Of a stretch of DNA of 64,000 bases, positions 6,935-15,614 are shown one piece after another; position 1 is the first letter of the stretch, and each line of letters starts with the position of its first letter. Below the pieces are notes generated by a model. That model saw only the letters and a program-made list of their open reading frames with translations, searched no databases and was not told where the DNA came from. The position numbers and the translations under genes are program-made. Origin of the DNA: Paractinoplanes deccanensis (GTDB lineage: Bacteria; Actinomycetota; Actinomycetes; Mycobacteriales; Micromonosporaceae); the NCBI RefSeq assembly GCF_016862115.1, contig NZ_BOMI01000144.1:1-64000 (forward strand), given 5' to 3'.

Positions 6935-9832
6935 GTGACGGCGGAGTTCGGGGTGCTCGGCGCGGTGGAGGCCCGGATCGACGGCCGGCCCGTCGACCTC
7001 GGCCATGCCCGGCAGCGCAGCGTGCTCGCCGTGCTGCTCGTCGAGGCGGGGCGCCCGGTCACCGTCGACCAGCTGGTCGACCGGGTCTGGGGTGAGGACG
7101 CTCCGCAGCGGGCCACCGGCGCGCTCTACAGCTATCTGTCGCGGCTGCGGCGGGCCGTCGCGGACGCCGGCGACAAGGTGGCCATCGAGCGCCGCCCCGC
7201 CGGGTACGTGCTGACCGCCGACCCGCAGTCGGTCGATCTGCACCGGTTCCGCCGGCTCGCCGCCCGGGCCCGGGACGCGGAGTCCGACCGCTCCGCCGCG
7301 GAGCTGATCACGGAGGCGCTCGGGCTGTGGCGGGGCGAGCCGTTCGCCGGCCTGGACACCCCGTGGCTCGCCGCGACGCGGGAGCTGCTGCTCACCGAGC
7401 GGTTCGCCGCCGAGCTCGACCACCACGACGTGCTGCTGCGGCTGGGCCGGCACGGCGAGCTGCTGCCGTCGCTCTCCGCCGCCGTGGCCGAGCACCCGCT
7501 GGACGAGCGGCTGGCCGAGCAGTTCATGCTCGCCCTCTACCGCTGCGGCCGCCAGGCGGACGCCGACGAGCAGTACCGGCGGATCCGCCGCGGCCTCGCC
7601 GACGAGCTGGGCAGCGATCCGGGCGCCGGGCTTCGCCGCCTGCACGAGCGCATCCTCGCCGCCGACCCGACGCTCGCCCTGCCGGCCGGCGCCCCCGCGC
7701 GCGCCGCCGCTGCCCCGACGGTGCCGGCGCAGCTGCCGGCCGATGTGCGCGCCTTCACCGGGCGCGGCGCCGAGCTCGCCGCCCTGGACCGCTCGCTGGC
7801 ACCGCCCGAGGGCGACGAGCCGCCGCTGACCGTCGTGCTCCTCTCCGGCACGGCCGGGGTGGGCAAGTCCGCGCTCGCCGTCCGCTGGGCCCACCGTGTC
7901 CGCGAGGCTTTTCCCGACGGCCAGCTCTACGTGAACCTGCGCGGCTACGACTGCGAGCAGCCCGTGGCGGTCGGCGACGCGCTGGCCGGCTTTCTGACCG
8001 CCCTCGGCGTGCGGGGCCCGGAGATCCCGCCCGGCGTCGAGGAGCGCGCCGGCCGCTACCGCTCCGAGCTGACCGGCCGCCGCGTGCTGGTCCTGCTCGA
8101 CAACGCGTCCTCGGTGGAGCAGGTGCGGCCGCTGCTGCCCGGCACCGGGTCGTGCCTGGTGCTGGTGACCAGCCGCGACGCGCTGCCCGGCATGGTGGCG
8201 CTGCACGGCGCCGAGCGGGTCAACCTCGACCTGCTGCCGGTGGCGGACGCGGTCGGGCTGCTGCGCCGCCTGATCGGCGACCGGGTCGACCGGGAGCCGT
8301 CCGTCGCCGAGGACCTGGCCGCCGCCTGCGCCCGGCTGCCCCTGGCGCTGCGGATCGCCGCCGAGCTGGCCGCGGCGCGCGCCGACGTCTCGCTGGCGGA
8401 GCTGGTCGGCGAGCTGAGTGACCACCGGGTGCGGCTCGACCTGCTCGACGCGGGCGATCCCCGGGCCGAGGTGCGCGCCGTCTTCTCGTGGTCCTACCAG
8501 AACCTGCCCGACGGCGCGGCCCGCGTGTTCCGGCTGCTCGGCCTGCACCCGGGCGACACCGTGCACGCCGAGGCGGTGGCGGCGCTGACCGGCACGGCGG
8601 CCGGCGAGGCGCGGCGGCTGCTCGGCGTGCTGGTGCGGGCCAGCCTGGTGCAGGCCGGGCGCGGCGGCCGGTACGGCATGCACGACCTGCTGCGGGCGTA
8701 CGCCGCCGAGCTGGCGGCCGCGCACGACCCCGAGCCGGAGCGCAGGGCCGCGCTGACCCGGCTCCTCGATCACTACCTGGCCGGTTCCGCGGCGGCGATG
8801 GCGAGCCTCTATCCCGAGCCGGGCGCGCCCGGCGGGGACCCGGAGGCGGCCCGGGACTGGATCGAGGCGGAACGGCCCACCCTGGCCGCCGTCTGCACGT
8901 ACGCCGCCGCGCACGGCTGGCACCGGCACGCGATCGCGCTCGCCGGCACGCTGTTCCGCTATCTCGACGCGGGCGGGCCGGTCGCCGAGGCCGTCACGGT
9001 CACCGCCTCGGCCGTGTCGGCCGCGCTGGCGGTCGGCGACCGGCAGGCGCAGGCGCGGGCGCTGTCCGACCTGGGCCGCCTGCACCGCCGGCAGGGGCGT
9101 CTCGGCGAGGCGGCCGAGACGTACCGGCAGGCCCTGTCCCTCTACACGGACCTCGGCGACCGTGCGGCCGAGGCGGCGGCGCTGCGCAACCTGGGCAGCG
9201 TGCACTGGCGGCTGGGCGACTACCGGCGGGCGGCCGACCACTTCGAGCGGGCCCGGTCACTGCACGCGGAGCTGGGCGACGACGCCGGGCTGGCGGACGC
9301 CACGGTGCGGCTCGGCCTGGTCGACGCACGGCTCGGCGACGACGAGCGGGCCACCGGGCGCTTCCGGTCGGCCCTCGGCATCCACACGCGCCTCGGCGAC
9401 CGGTTCTCCGAGGCGTACGTGCTCTCCCTGATCGCCCGCATCTCGCGCGAGCCGGCCGATCTGGAGCGGGCCACCGGCGCCCTGGAGCTGAGCCTCGCCG
9501 CGGCGCGGCGGGCCGGTGACCGCACGGCCGAGGCGTACGTGCTGACCGATCTGGCCGCGGTGCTCGCCCGCGACGGCCGGCCCGCCGAGGCGGCGGACCA
9601 CCTGCGCCGTGTCGTGCTGCTGCACCGGCGGATCGGCGACCGGGCCAGCGAGGCGGAGGCCCTCAACGACCTGGGCCAGGCGCTGGGCGAGCTGGACGCC
9701 GCGGAGGACGCCCGCGCCCAGCACGAGCAGGCGCTGACCCTGGCCCGCGAGATCGGCGACCGGTACGAGGAGCAGCGCGCCCGCGCCGGCCTGCTCAGGG
9801 CCGGTGCACGCCGTCGACCCACAGCACCGTGA
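6935..9832 (+). CDS. AfsR/SARP-family STAND transcriptional regulator (wHTH-BTAD-NB-ARC-TPR)
   Basis: The 965-residue protein starts with an OmpR-like winged helix (FGVLGAVEAR...QRSVLAVLL). A bacterial transcriptional activator domain follows to about residue 250. An NB-ARC ATPase comes next, with the P-loop GTAGVGKS at residues 305-312 and a Walker B-like RVLVLLDNA. The C-terminus is a series of TPR units with recurring ALxxLGxLHxRxGxLGEA. AfsR-type STAND regulators couple nucleotide switching to activation of secondary metabolism. The GTG at 6935 is chosen because GGAGG sits six bases upstream and the winged helix begins immediately; the frame is open further upstream without protein character. 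It is divergent from the flavin monooxygenase, a plausible target. Its 3' end overlaps the SLOG-like gene by 38 bp. Confidence 0.9.
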   Translation: MTAEFGVLGAVEARIDGRPVDLGHARQRSVLAVLLVEAGRPVTVDQLVDRVWGEDAPQRATGALYSYLSRLRRAVADAGDKVAIERRPAGYVLTADPQSVDLHRFRRLAARARDAESDRSAAELITEALGLWRGEPFAGLDTPWLAATRELLLTERFAAELDHHDVLLRLGRHGELLPSLSAAVAEHPLDERLAEQFMLALYRCGRQADADEQYRRIRRGLADELGSDPGAGLRRLHERILAADPTLALPAGAPARAAAAPTVPAQLPADVRAFTGRGAELAALDRSLAPPEGDEPPLTVVLLSGTAGVGKSALAVRWAHRVREAFPDGQLYVNLRGYDCEQPVAVGDALAGFLTALGVRGPEIPPGVEERAGRYRSELTGRRVLVLLDNASSVEQVRPLLPGTGSCLVLVTSRDALPGMVALHGAERVNLDLLPVADAVGLLRRLIGDRVDREPSVAEDLAAACARLPLALRIAAELAAARADVSLAELVGELSDHRVRLDLLDAGDPRAEVRAVFSWSYQNLPDGAARVFRLLGLHPGDTVHAEAVAALTGTAAGEARRLLGVLVRASLVQAGRGGRYGMHDLLRAYAAELAAAHDPEPERRAALTRLLDHYLAGSAAAMASLYPEPGAPGGDPEAARDWIEAERPTLAAVCTYAAAHGWHRHAIALAGTLFRYLDAGGPVAEAVTVTASAVSAALAVGDRQAQARALSDLGRLHRRQGRLGEAAETYRQALSLYTDLGDRAAEAAALRNLGSVHWRLGDYRRAADHFERARSLHAELGDDAGLADATVRLGLVDARLGDDERATGRFRSALGIHTRLGDRFSEAYVLSLIARISREPADLERATGALELSLAAARRAGDRTAEAYVLTDLAAVLARDGRPAEAADHLRRVVLLHRRIGDRASEAEALNDLGQALGELDAAEDARAQHEQALTLAREIGDRYEEQRARAGLLRAGARRRPTAP

Positions 9833-10268
9833 CCTGGCGCCCGCGGGCCCGGGCGTAGGCGACGACGTCGCCGGTGCCGCCCACGCCGCGCGCCGGCCGG
9901 CCGTCCCACACGGCGAAGAGGTGGTCGCAGCGATCGACCAGGGCCCGGCCGGCGGCGAGGAACGCCTGCTCGCTGGGCTCCGGGTAGGGCATCGTGGTCA
10001 CGCTCGCCGCCGCGCGCCGCAGGTCCTCGAACCGCGCCCGGCTGTCGTCGCCGAGCAGCGAGCCGGCGAATCCCTCGCACGGCAGCAGCACCTCGAGGAC
10101 GCCGCCGGACGCCAGGATGTGGGTGGCGAAGAGCTGGTCGGCGCCGTCGGCGAGGCTCGACACCCCGCACAGGTCGGCGCCGGGCGGCAGCACCCGGCTC
10201 CAGTGGCGCACCGCGCAGTCGACGATGCTGGGCGGGAGGATCCGATGGCCTGTCACGCCGAACCGCAC
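9795..10268 (-). CDS. SLOG-superfamily-like nucleotide-binding protein
   Basis: The 157-residue cytosolic protein opens with MRFGVTGHR, a beta strand and loop typical of YpsA/LOG-type (SLOG) Rossmannoid proteins. SSLADGADQLFA follows, then a strand LEVLLP, and late motifs LFAVWDGRPARGVGGTGDVV with an acidic/glycine loop. SLOG domains bind nucleotides or nucleotide-derived messengers, for example the ADP-ribose-type ligands sensed in Thoeris ThsA and the TRPM channels. The gene is divergent from a TIR-domain gene 131 bp away and overlaps the SARP gene tail. That neighbourhood suggests a ligand-sensing partner. Assignment to SLOG rests on motif resemblance only. Confidence 0.7.
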   Translation of the reverse strand: MRFGVTGHRILPPSIVDCAVRHWSRVLPPGADLCGVSSLADGADQLFATHILASGGVLEVLLPCEGFAGSLLGDDSRARFEDLRRAAASVTTMPYPEPSEQAFLAAGRALVDRCDHLFAVWDGRPARGVGGTGDVVAYARARGRQVTVLWVDGVHRP

Positions 10269-10399
10269 ATCGACCTCCGCACCCCGGGCTCGTCACGCTG
10301 GTGAGGCAGTATGCCCCCACGATCTCCCGCCTTTGCTCACGGGGGCGGTGCCAGGCACAATCTGTCGCCGCACCACGTTCCGACCGCGGGGGACCCAGC

Positions 10400-13300
10400 A
10401 TGACCTTCGATGGCTTCATCTCGTACAGCCATTCCGCCGACGGGCGCCTCGCGCCCGCCGTGCAGCGTGGTCTGCACCGTCTCGCCAAGCCGTGGCACCG
10501 CCGGCGCGCCCTGTGGATCTTCCGCGACCAGACCGGCCTGTCGGTGACTCCGGGCCTGTGGTCGTCCATCCAGACCGCCCTCGACGGCTCGCAGTACTTC
10601 GTGCTGCTCGCCTCGCCCGAGGCGGCGCGCTCGCCGTGGGTCAACAAGGAGATCGAGCACTGGATCGCCACGAAGCCGTCGGACCGCATCCTGCCGGTGG
10701 TCACCGACGGCGAGTGGGCGTGGGACGAGGCCCGCGGCGACTTCACCGAGGACTCGACGGCGGTGCCGCCCGCGCTGCGGGACGTGTTCACCGAGGAGCC
10801 GTTCTTCCTCGACCTGCGCTGGGCCCGCCGCAGCGAGCACCTGAGCCTGCAACACTCCCGCTTCCGCGACGCGATCGCGCAGCTCGCGGCCCCGATGCAC
10901 GGGGTGAGCAAGGACGAGCTCGAGGGCGAGGACGTGCGCCTGCACCGGCGGGCGCGGCGGCTGCGCTCGAGCGCCGCGGTGACCGTGGCCGTGCTCGCGG
11001 TGCTGGCGGTGGTGACCGGGGTGTCGGCGGTCCGCAACGCCGACCGGGCCCGCAACGCGGCGGCGGAGGCGCTCCGCCAGCAGCAGGTGGCGGACAGCCA
11101 GCGCGACAACGCCGAGCGCGCCGCCGAGGAGGCGCGGCGCCAGCAGTCCCTGGCCCAGCAGCAACAGACCCGCGCGGCGCGCGCGACGGCCGAGGCGGAA
11201 CGCTCCGAGCGGCTGGCCCGCGAGCAGCAGGCGCTCGCCGACCAGGCGACCGCGGTGGCCCAGCGCCAGCGCGAGCTCGCCGCGCAGGCGGCACAGCGCA
11301 CCCGCGAGCAGGAGCGGCTGGCCGCGCAGGCGGCCGAGCTGGCACAGGGGCTCCGGCAGGAGGCGCTGCGGCTCAAGGACGAGGCGCAGCGGCAGGCGGG
11401 CATCGCGGCCGAGCAGCAGCGGCTGGCCCGGGAGGCGGCCGCGCAGGCCAAGGCCCAGCAGGCCAAGGCGCAGGAGCAGCAGCGCATCGCGATCAGCCGG
11501 CGGCTGATGAACCAGGCCACGGCGTCGCTCACCGACGACCCGCGGACCGCCCTGATGCTCGGCGCGGCGGCCCAGGCGCTCAACCCCGACGCGGCGACGC
11601 GCCGCCAGCTCACCGGCATCGTCACGGCCACGAACTACGCCGGCACGCTCGGCGGCGTGACCACGGCGGCGTACGCGCCGGACGGTGTCGTGGCGGCCAT
11701 CGGCAACGACGGCCGGGTCGCGCTGTGGAAGGTGACCGACCCGCGCAAGCCCACGCGGATCGCCACGCTGCCCGGCGCGGCCACCCAGCGCCTTCTGGCC
11801 TTCACCCCGGACGGGCGCACGCTGGCGGTCGTGGGCTCGGGCGGCGACACCGTCCTGTGGGATGTCGCCGACCGGTCGCGCCCGGCCAAGCGCGCGACGC
11901 TGCCGGACGACGGCGACGTCACCGCCTTCGCGTTCGGCGCCGGCGGCGGCACCCTCGTCACCGGCACCTCGGCGGGCGTCGTCAGCGTGTGGGACACAGC
12001 CGGCCGGGCCCGGCCCACGCTGCTGGCCAGGATGACCGAGCAGCGCGGCTACCCGGTGGCGCGGCTGGCGCTCAGCCCGGACGGGCGCCTGCTGATCGTC
12101 GACAAGGGACGGTTCGTGCCCGTCTACGACCTCAGCGAGCCGGCCGACCCGGTGTCGCTCGACGGCATCCTCGACTTCGGCGCGTCGCCGATGGCGTTCA
12201 GCCCCGACGGGTCGACGCTCGCGGTCGGCGGCAGCGACGGCCGGGTGGCGCTCTACGACATGACGAGCCACGACATGACGAGCAAGGTCTCGTCGAAGGC
12301 GCAGGACGACCTTCCCCAGCCGCCGCCGGAGATGCCGGAGATGCCGGACGAGTCGCGCGAGCCCTTCGACTCGCTGGACGGGCTGACCGGGCAGATCACC
12401 TCGGTGGCGTTCAGCCCGGACGGCAGCGTGCTGGCCGCCGGCGACCAGAGCGGCACGGCGAAGCTGTGGGACCGCTCGGCGGCGGCGAGCCCGGGTGCCT
12501 TCGCCGGCGTGCGGGCGCGCGGCCCGATCACCGGGCTCACCTTCGGCCCGGGCGCGAAGACGCTGGCCACCACCGACGGGTCCGGGACGGGCACGCTGTG
12601 GAACGTGGCGGCGCCCGGCGCGCCGGCCTCGCTCGCCACGCTCGCCGTCCCGGGCGGGGCCACCCGGTCCACGGTCTTCGGCCCGGACGGGCGCCTGCTG
12701 GTGGCCGCCGGCGCGGACGGCACCGCGAGCACGTGGAACGTCGCTGACCCCGCTCATCCCGTACGAGGGGCCGATCTGTCCCTCGGCGGCGAGGATGCGC
12801 GTGCGGTGGCGTTCGGCCCGGACCGGCGCACGGCAGCGACCGTCGGCGCGGACAGCGGGACCCTGAGGGTGGGCGGCACGACGCTCGCCACCCTGCCGGG
12901 CGAGGTGCGTGGCACGAACGCGATGGCGTTCAGCCCGGACGGCAAGACCCTGGCCGTCGTCGCCGACGCCACCACGCTGATGCTGTGGGATCTGGCCGGC
13001 CGGCGCCCCACCCTGCGAGTCCGGCTGACCGGCAGCTTCGGCACGGCGGTGGCCTTCAGCCCGGACGGGCGCACCCTGGCCGCCGCGGGCGGCGCCGACC
13101 CCACCATCACGCTGTGGAACCTCGCGAACCGCGCCGCGCCCGTCCGGTTCGCGACGCTGAGCGGCCACAGCGACACCGTGGACGCGCTGGCGTTCAGCCC
13201 GAACGGGCGCCACCTGGCCAGCGGCGGCTACGACGACACGGCGGTGCTGTGGGACGTCGCCGACCGGTCGCGGCCGCTGCGGCTCGCCACCCTGACCGGC

Positions 13301-13672
13301 CACGCCAGGTGGGTGCGCTCGGTGGCCTTCAGCGCCGACGGCCGCACCCTGGCCACCGGCGGCTCCGACTACACCGTGATCCTGTGGGACACGGCGAGCC
13401 CGGCGGAGCCGATCCGGCTCGCCGCGGTGCGGACGGCCGACGGCGGTCAGGCGCTCGACCTGGCGTTCAAGCCCGACGGGCGCACGCTCGCCGTCACCGG
13501 CCAGCCCGCCAAGGATCCGGCGACCGTCACGCTCTGGAGCTATCAGAAGCTGAACGGCCTGCGCACCGACCCGGCCGCACGCGCCTGCGCGGTCGCCGGG
13601 CGCGGCCTCACCGCCGCCGAATGGGCCCGCTACGTGCCGGAGCTGCGCTATCGCCGCACCTGCGCCGGCTGA
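10400..13672 (+). CDS. TIR-transmembrane-coiled-coil-WD40 repeat protein
   Basis: The 1090-residue protein begins with a TIR-like domain (FISYSHS, later IFRDQTGLSV, FVLLASPEAARSPWVNKEIEHW). A single membrane helix lies around residues 190-212, then about 160 residues of Gln/Ala/Glu-rich coiled coil. From about residue 410 to the end are WD40-type blades marked by repeated FSPDGxxLA and VxLWD. Bacterial TIR domains are often NADases or cyclic-ADP-ribose synthases acting in immunity; the conserved Glu in NKEIEHW fits. The WD40 part would sense or scaffold. The ATG at 10400 is chosen over an upstream in-frame ATG because TIR starts there. It is divergent from the SLOG-like gene and followed by a strong terminator hairpin. 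Confidence 0.88.
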   Translation: MTFDGFISYSHSADGRLAPAVQRGLHRLAKPWHRRRALWIFRDQTGLSVTPGLWSSIQTALDGSQYFVLLASPEAARSPWVNKEIEHWIATKPSDRILPVVTDGEWAWDEARGDFTEDSTAVPPALRDVFTEEPFFLDLRWARRSEHLSLQHSRFRDAIAQLAAPMHGVSKDELEGEDVRLHRRARRLRSSAAVTVAVLAVLAVVTGVSAVRNADRARNAAAEALRQQQVADSQRDNAERAAEEARRQQSLAQQQQTRAARATAEAERSERLAREQQALADQATAVAQRQRELAAQAAQRTREQERLAAQAAELAQGLRQEALRLKDEAQRQAGIAAEQQRLAREAAAQAKAQQAKAQEQQRIAISRRLMNQATASLTDDPRTALMLGAAAQALNPDAATRRQLTGIVTATNYAGTLGGVTTAAYAPDGVVAAIGNDGRVALWKVTDPRKPTRIATLPGAATQRLLAFTPDGRTLAVVGSGGDTVLWDVADRSRPAKRATLPDDGDVTAFAFGAGGGTLVTGTSAGVVSVWDTAGRARPTLLARMTEQRGYPVARLALSPDGRLLIVDKGRFVPVYDLSEPADPVSLDGILDFGASPMAFSPDGSTLAVGGSDGRVALYDMTSHDMTSKVSSKAQDDLPQPPPEMPEMPDESREPFDSLDGLTGQITSVAFSPDGSVLAAGDQSGTAKLWDRSAAASPGAFAGVRARGPITGLTFGPGAKTLATTDGSGTGTLWNVAAPGAPASLATLAVPGGATRSTVFGPDGRLLVAAGADGTASTWNVADPAHPVRGADLSLGGEDARAVAFGPDRRTAATVGADSGTLRVGGTTLATLPGEVRGTNAMAFSPDGKTLAVVADATTLMLWDLAGRRPTLRVRLTGSFGTAVAFSPDGRTLAAAGGADPTITLWNLANRAAPVRFATLSGHSDTVDALAFSPNGRHLASGGYDDTAVLWDVADRSRPLRLATLTGHARWVRSVAFSADGRTLATGGSDYTVILWDTASPAEPIRLAAVRTADGGQALDLAFKPDGRTLAVTGQPAKDPATVTLWSYQKLNGLRTDPAARACAVAGRGLTAAEWARYVPELRYRRTCAG

Positions 13673-13678
13673 CGCACC

Positions 13679-13708
13679 GGCGGTACCTGCTGGCGGGTAC
13701 CGCCTTTT
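13679..13708 (+). terminator. intrinsic terminator after the TIR-WD40 gene
   Basis: A perfect 9-bp stem GGCGGTACC (13679-13687) pairs with GGTACCGCC (13696-13704). The loop is 8 nt and four T residues follow. It starts six bases after the TIR-WD40 stop codon, exactly where a rho-independent terminator is expected. Confidence 0.8.
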
Positions 13709-13788
13709 GCAGGCTGGCCGTGATGTCCGCCCGGCCCGGGCGGACGACCGTGGGCGGTGAGAGAGCCTTCCCGAAGGGAGCCGGTCCC

Positions 13789-14262
13789 ATGACCGACCAT
13801 GTCATGCCCGCCAGGCCGCACGTGGCCTGGCACGACGTCTCCATCGCTCAGCGAACGCTCGCCGTGGTCACCGCGGCCCTGCTCGGCATCGACGCCTACG
13901 TGCACCTGCACGATGCCGCCCAGTACGACCAGTTCCACTCGTCCGTGATGAGCGAGGGCACGCTCTTCCGGATCCAGGGCATCGTCGCGATCGTGGTGGC
14001 GCTCGCGCTGCTGATCTGGCCGCGCGTGCTCACCTGGGTGCTCGCGCTGCTGGTCGCGGGCAGCGCGGCCGTCGCGGTGGTGCTCTACACGTACGTCGAC
14101 GTGGGCCGGCTCGGCCCGCTGCCCAACCTCTACGAGAACACGTGGCACGAGCCCGGCAAGGTCTTCTCGGCGGTGGCCGAGACGGTCGCGGCCCTGCTCG
14201 CCATCGCCGGGCTGGCCCTCGCCGTCCGGGCGCGCCGGGCCTCGGCCCGGCACGCCGTCTGA
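13789..14262 (+). CDS. small four-helix integral membrane protein
   Basis: The 157-residue product has a short polar N-terminus and then four hydrophobic helices. The first is TLAVVTAALLGIDAYVHL, the second and third are a closely spaced pair around VALALLIWPRVLTWVLALLV, and the last is VAETVAALLAIAGLALAV before a basic tail. The soluble loop YTYVDVGRLGPLPNLYEN lies between helices three and four. This is the pattern of small actinobacterial membrane proteins of unknown function. The ATG at 13789 has GAAGGGAG ten bases upstream. The terminator ahead of it indicates its own promoter. It converges on the RCC1-repeat gene. Confidence 0.75.
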   Translation: MTDHVMPARPHVAWHDVSIAQRTLAVVTAALLGIDAYVHLHDAAQYDQFHSSVMSEGTLFRIQGIVAIVVALALLIWPRVLTWVLALLVAGSAAVAVVLYTYVDVGRLGPLPNLYENTWHEPGKVFSAVAETVAALLAIAGLALAVRARRASARHAV

Positions 14263-14327
14263 CGGCTCGCCCCTGCCGACCCCGGGTCAGTCCGGCGCCG
14301 CGCTTCACGCGACGCCGGTGGCCCGGG

Positions 14328-15467
14328 TCAGGCCGGCAGGGTGACCTGGGCCGGCGCGGGGCGTGACGTCGTGGTGCCGTCGCCCAGCTGAGCGCTGGCG
14401 TTGTTGCCCCAGCACCACAGACTCGCGTCCGCCCGCTCGGCGCAGACGTGATAGCCGGCGGCGGCGTCGCTCGTCCAGCCGGTGGTGGTGCCGATCCGGA
14501 CCGGGGCGTACCGGTGGGTCGTGGTGCCGTCGGCCAGCTGCCCGGAGGCGTTGTTGCCCCAGCACCACAGGCTGCCGTCGGCCCGGACGGCGCAGGCCGT
14601 GTCGAAGCCCGCGGTGACCCCGGTCCAGGACGAGACGTCGCCGACCCGCACCGGCGCGGCCTGGTAGGTGCCGCTGACGCCGAGCTGCCCGTATCCGTTC
14701 TCGCCCCAGCACCACAGCGAGCCGCCCGTGCGCGTGGCGCAGGTGAACAGGTGACCGGCGCTCACCGCCGCCCAGTCGGTGCCGGTGCCGACCTGCCCCG
14801 GGGTGGTGCGGTAGCTGAGGATGCCGAGGCCGAGCTGACCGGTCGAGCTGTCGCCCCAGCACCAGAGGGTGCCGTCGGTGCGCGTGGCGCAGGTGTGCGC
14901 GAACCCGGCCGTGACGCCGGCCCAGGTGGTGGCGGTGCCGACCTGGAGCGGGCTGGTCGCGTTGTAGACGGCGGCGCCGTCGCCCAGCTGGCCGAACCGA
15001 TTGAAGCCCCAGCACCAGAGCGTCCCGTCGGAGCGCACCGCGCAGACGTGGCTGTCGCCGGCGCTGACGGTGGTATAGGTGGCGGTGCCGACCTGCACCG
15101 GGGCGGTCCGCCGCGTGGTGGTGCCGTCGCCGAGCTGGCCGCGCGTGTTGCTGCCCCAGCACCACAGCGTCCCGTCGACGCGGATCGCGCAGGTGAAGCT
15201 GGTGCCGGCGTCGATCGCGGCCCAGGCTGCGTCGCCCACGCGCACCGGGGTGGTCCGCGCGGTGAGGGTGCCGTCGCCGAGCTGGCCGGTGCCGTTGCCG
15301 CCCCAGCACCACAGGTCGCCGCCGGCGCGGATCGCGCACGTGTGCGCGTAGCCGCCGGCCACTGTGGAGTTGACGGGCGCGGCCGCGGACGCCGGCTGAG
15401 CCAGGCCGGCGACGCCGGCCGCGAAGAGCACCACGGCGATGACATGGATTACGAGACGTCTGCTCAC
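14328..15467 (-). CDS. secreted RCC1-repeat (beta-propeller) protein
   Basis: After a Sec-type signal peptide (SRRLVIHVIAVVLFAAG... ending ASAAAP) the mature protein consists of about seven RCC1-type repeats. Each carries a Cys pair in the pattern CAxRxDGxLWCWGxNxxGQLGDGT. Such propellers are binding scaffolds, and the regular Cys pairs probably form disulfides outside the cell. I place the start at the GTG 15465-15467, which gives a normal signal peptide of 379 residues in total. An in-frame ATG at 15498-15500 is possible but would place the CebR-like box inside the first codons. The gene is divergent from the GH127 gene and shares that operator. Confidence 0.85.
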   Translation of the reverse strand: MSRRLVIHVIAVVLFAAGVAGLAQPASAAAPVNSTVAGGYAHTCAIRAGGDLWCWGGNGTGQLGDGTLTARTTPVRVGDAAWAAIDAGTSFTCAIRVDGTLWCWGSNTRGQLGDGTTTRRTAPVQVGTATYTTVSAGDSHVCAVRSDGTLWCWGFNRFGQLGDGAAVYNATSPLQVGTATTWAGVTAGFAHTCATRTDGTLWCWGDSSTGQLGLGILSYRTTPGQVGTGTDWAAVSAGHLFTCATRTGGSLWCWGENGYGQLGVSGTYQAAPVRVGDVSSWTGVTAGFDTACAVRADGSLWCWGNNASGQLADGTTTHRYAPVRIGTTTGWTSDAAAGYHVCAERADASLWCWGNNASAQLGDGTTTSRPAPAQVTLPA

Positions 15468-15481
15468 GTCACGGAACGTTA

Positions 15482-15495
15482 CGGGAGCGCTCCCA
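15482..15495. promoter_or_regulatory. CebR-like operator CGGGAGCGCTCCCA
   Basis: The 14-mer matches the Streptomyces CebR (LacI family, cello-oligosaccharide repressor) box TGGGAGCGCTCCCA at 13 of 14 positions. It is a perfect 12-bp palindrome at its core. It lies 15 bp upstream of the preferred RCC1 start and about 120 bp upstream of the GH127 start, so one site could regulate both divergent secreted-protein genes. Confidence 0.7.
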
Positions 15496-15614
15496 AACAT
15501 TCAAGATGACTTTGACGTACGTGGATGCGTAACGACTTTTTGCCGCCCCTTTCTCGCACCATTCTCCGAACGACCCGGGGGTGCATAGTCCCATTGACGG
15601 TGAAGAATGCGGTT

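Noticed and set aside
10337..13303. Long minus-strand frame opposite the TIR-WD40 gene
   Set aside because: It is a compositional shadow of the WD40 repeats with no independent domain.
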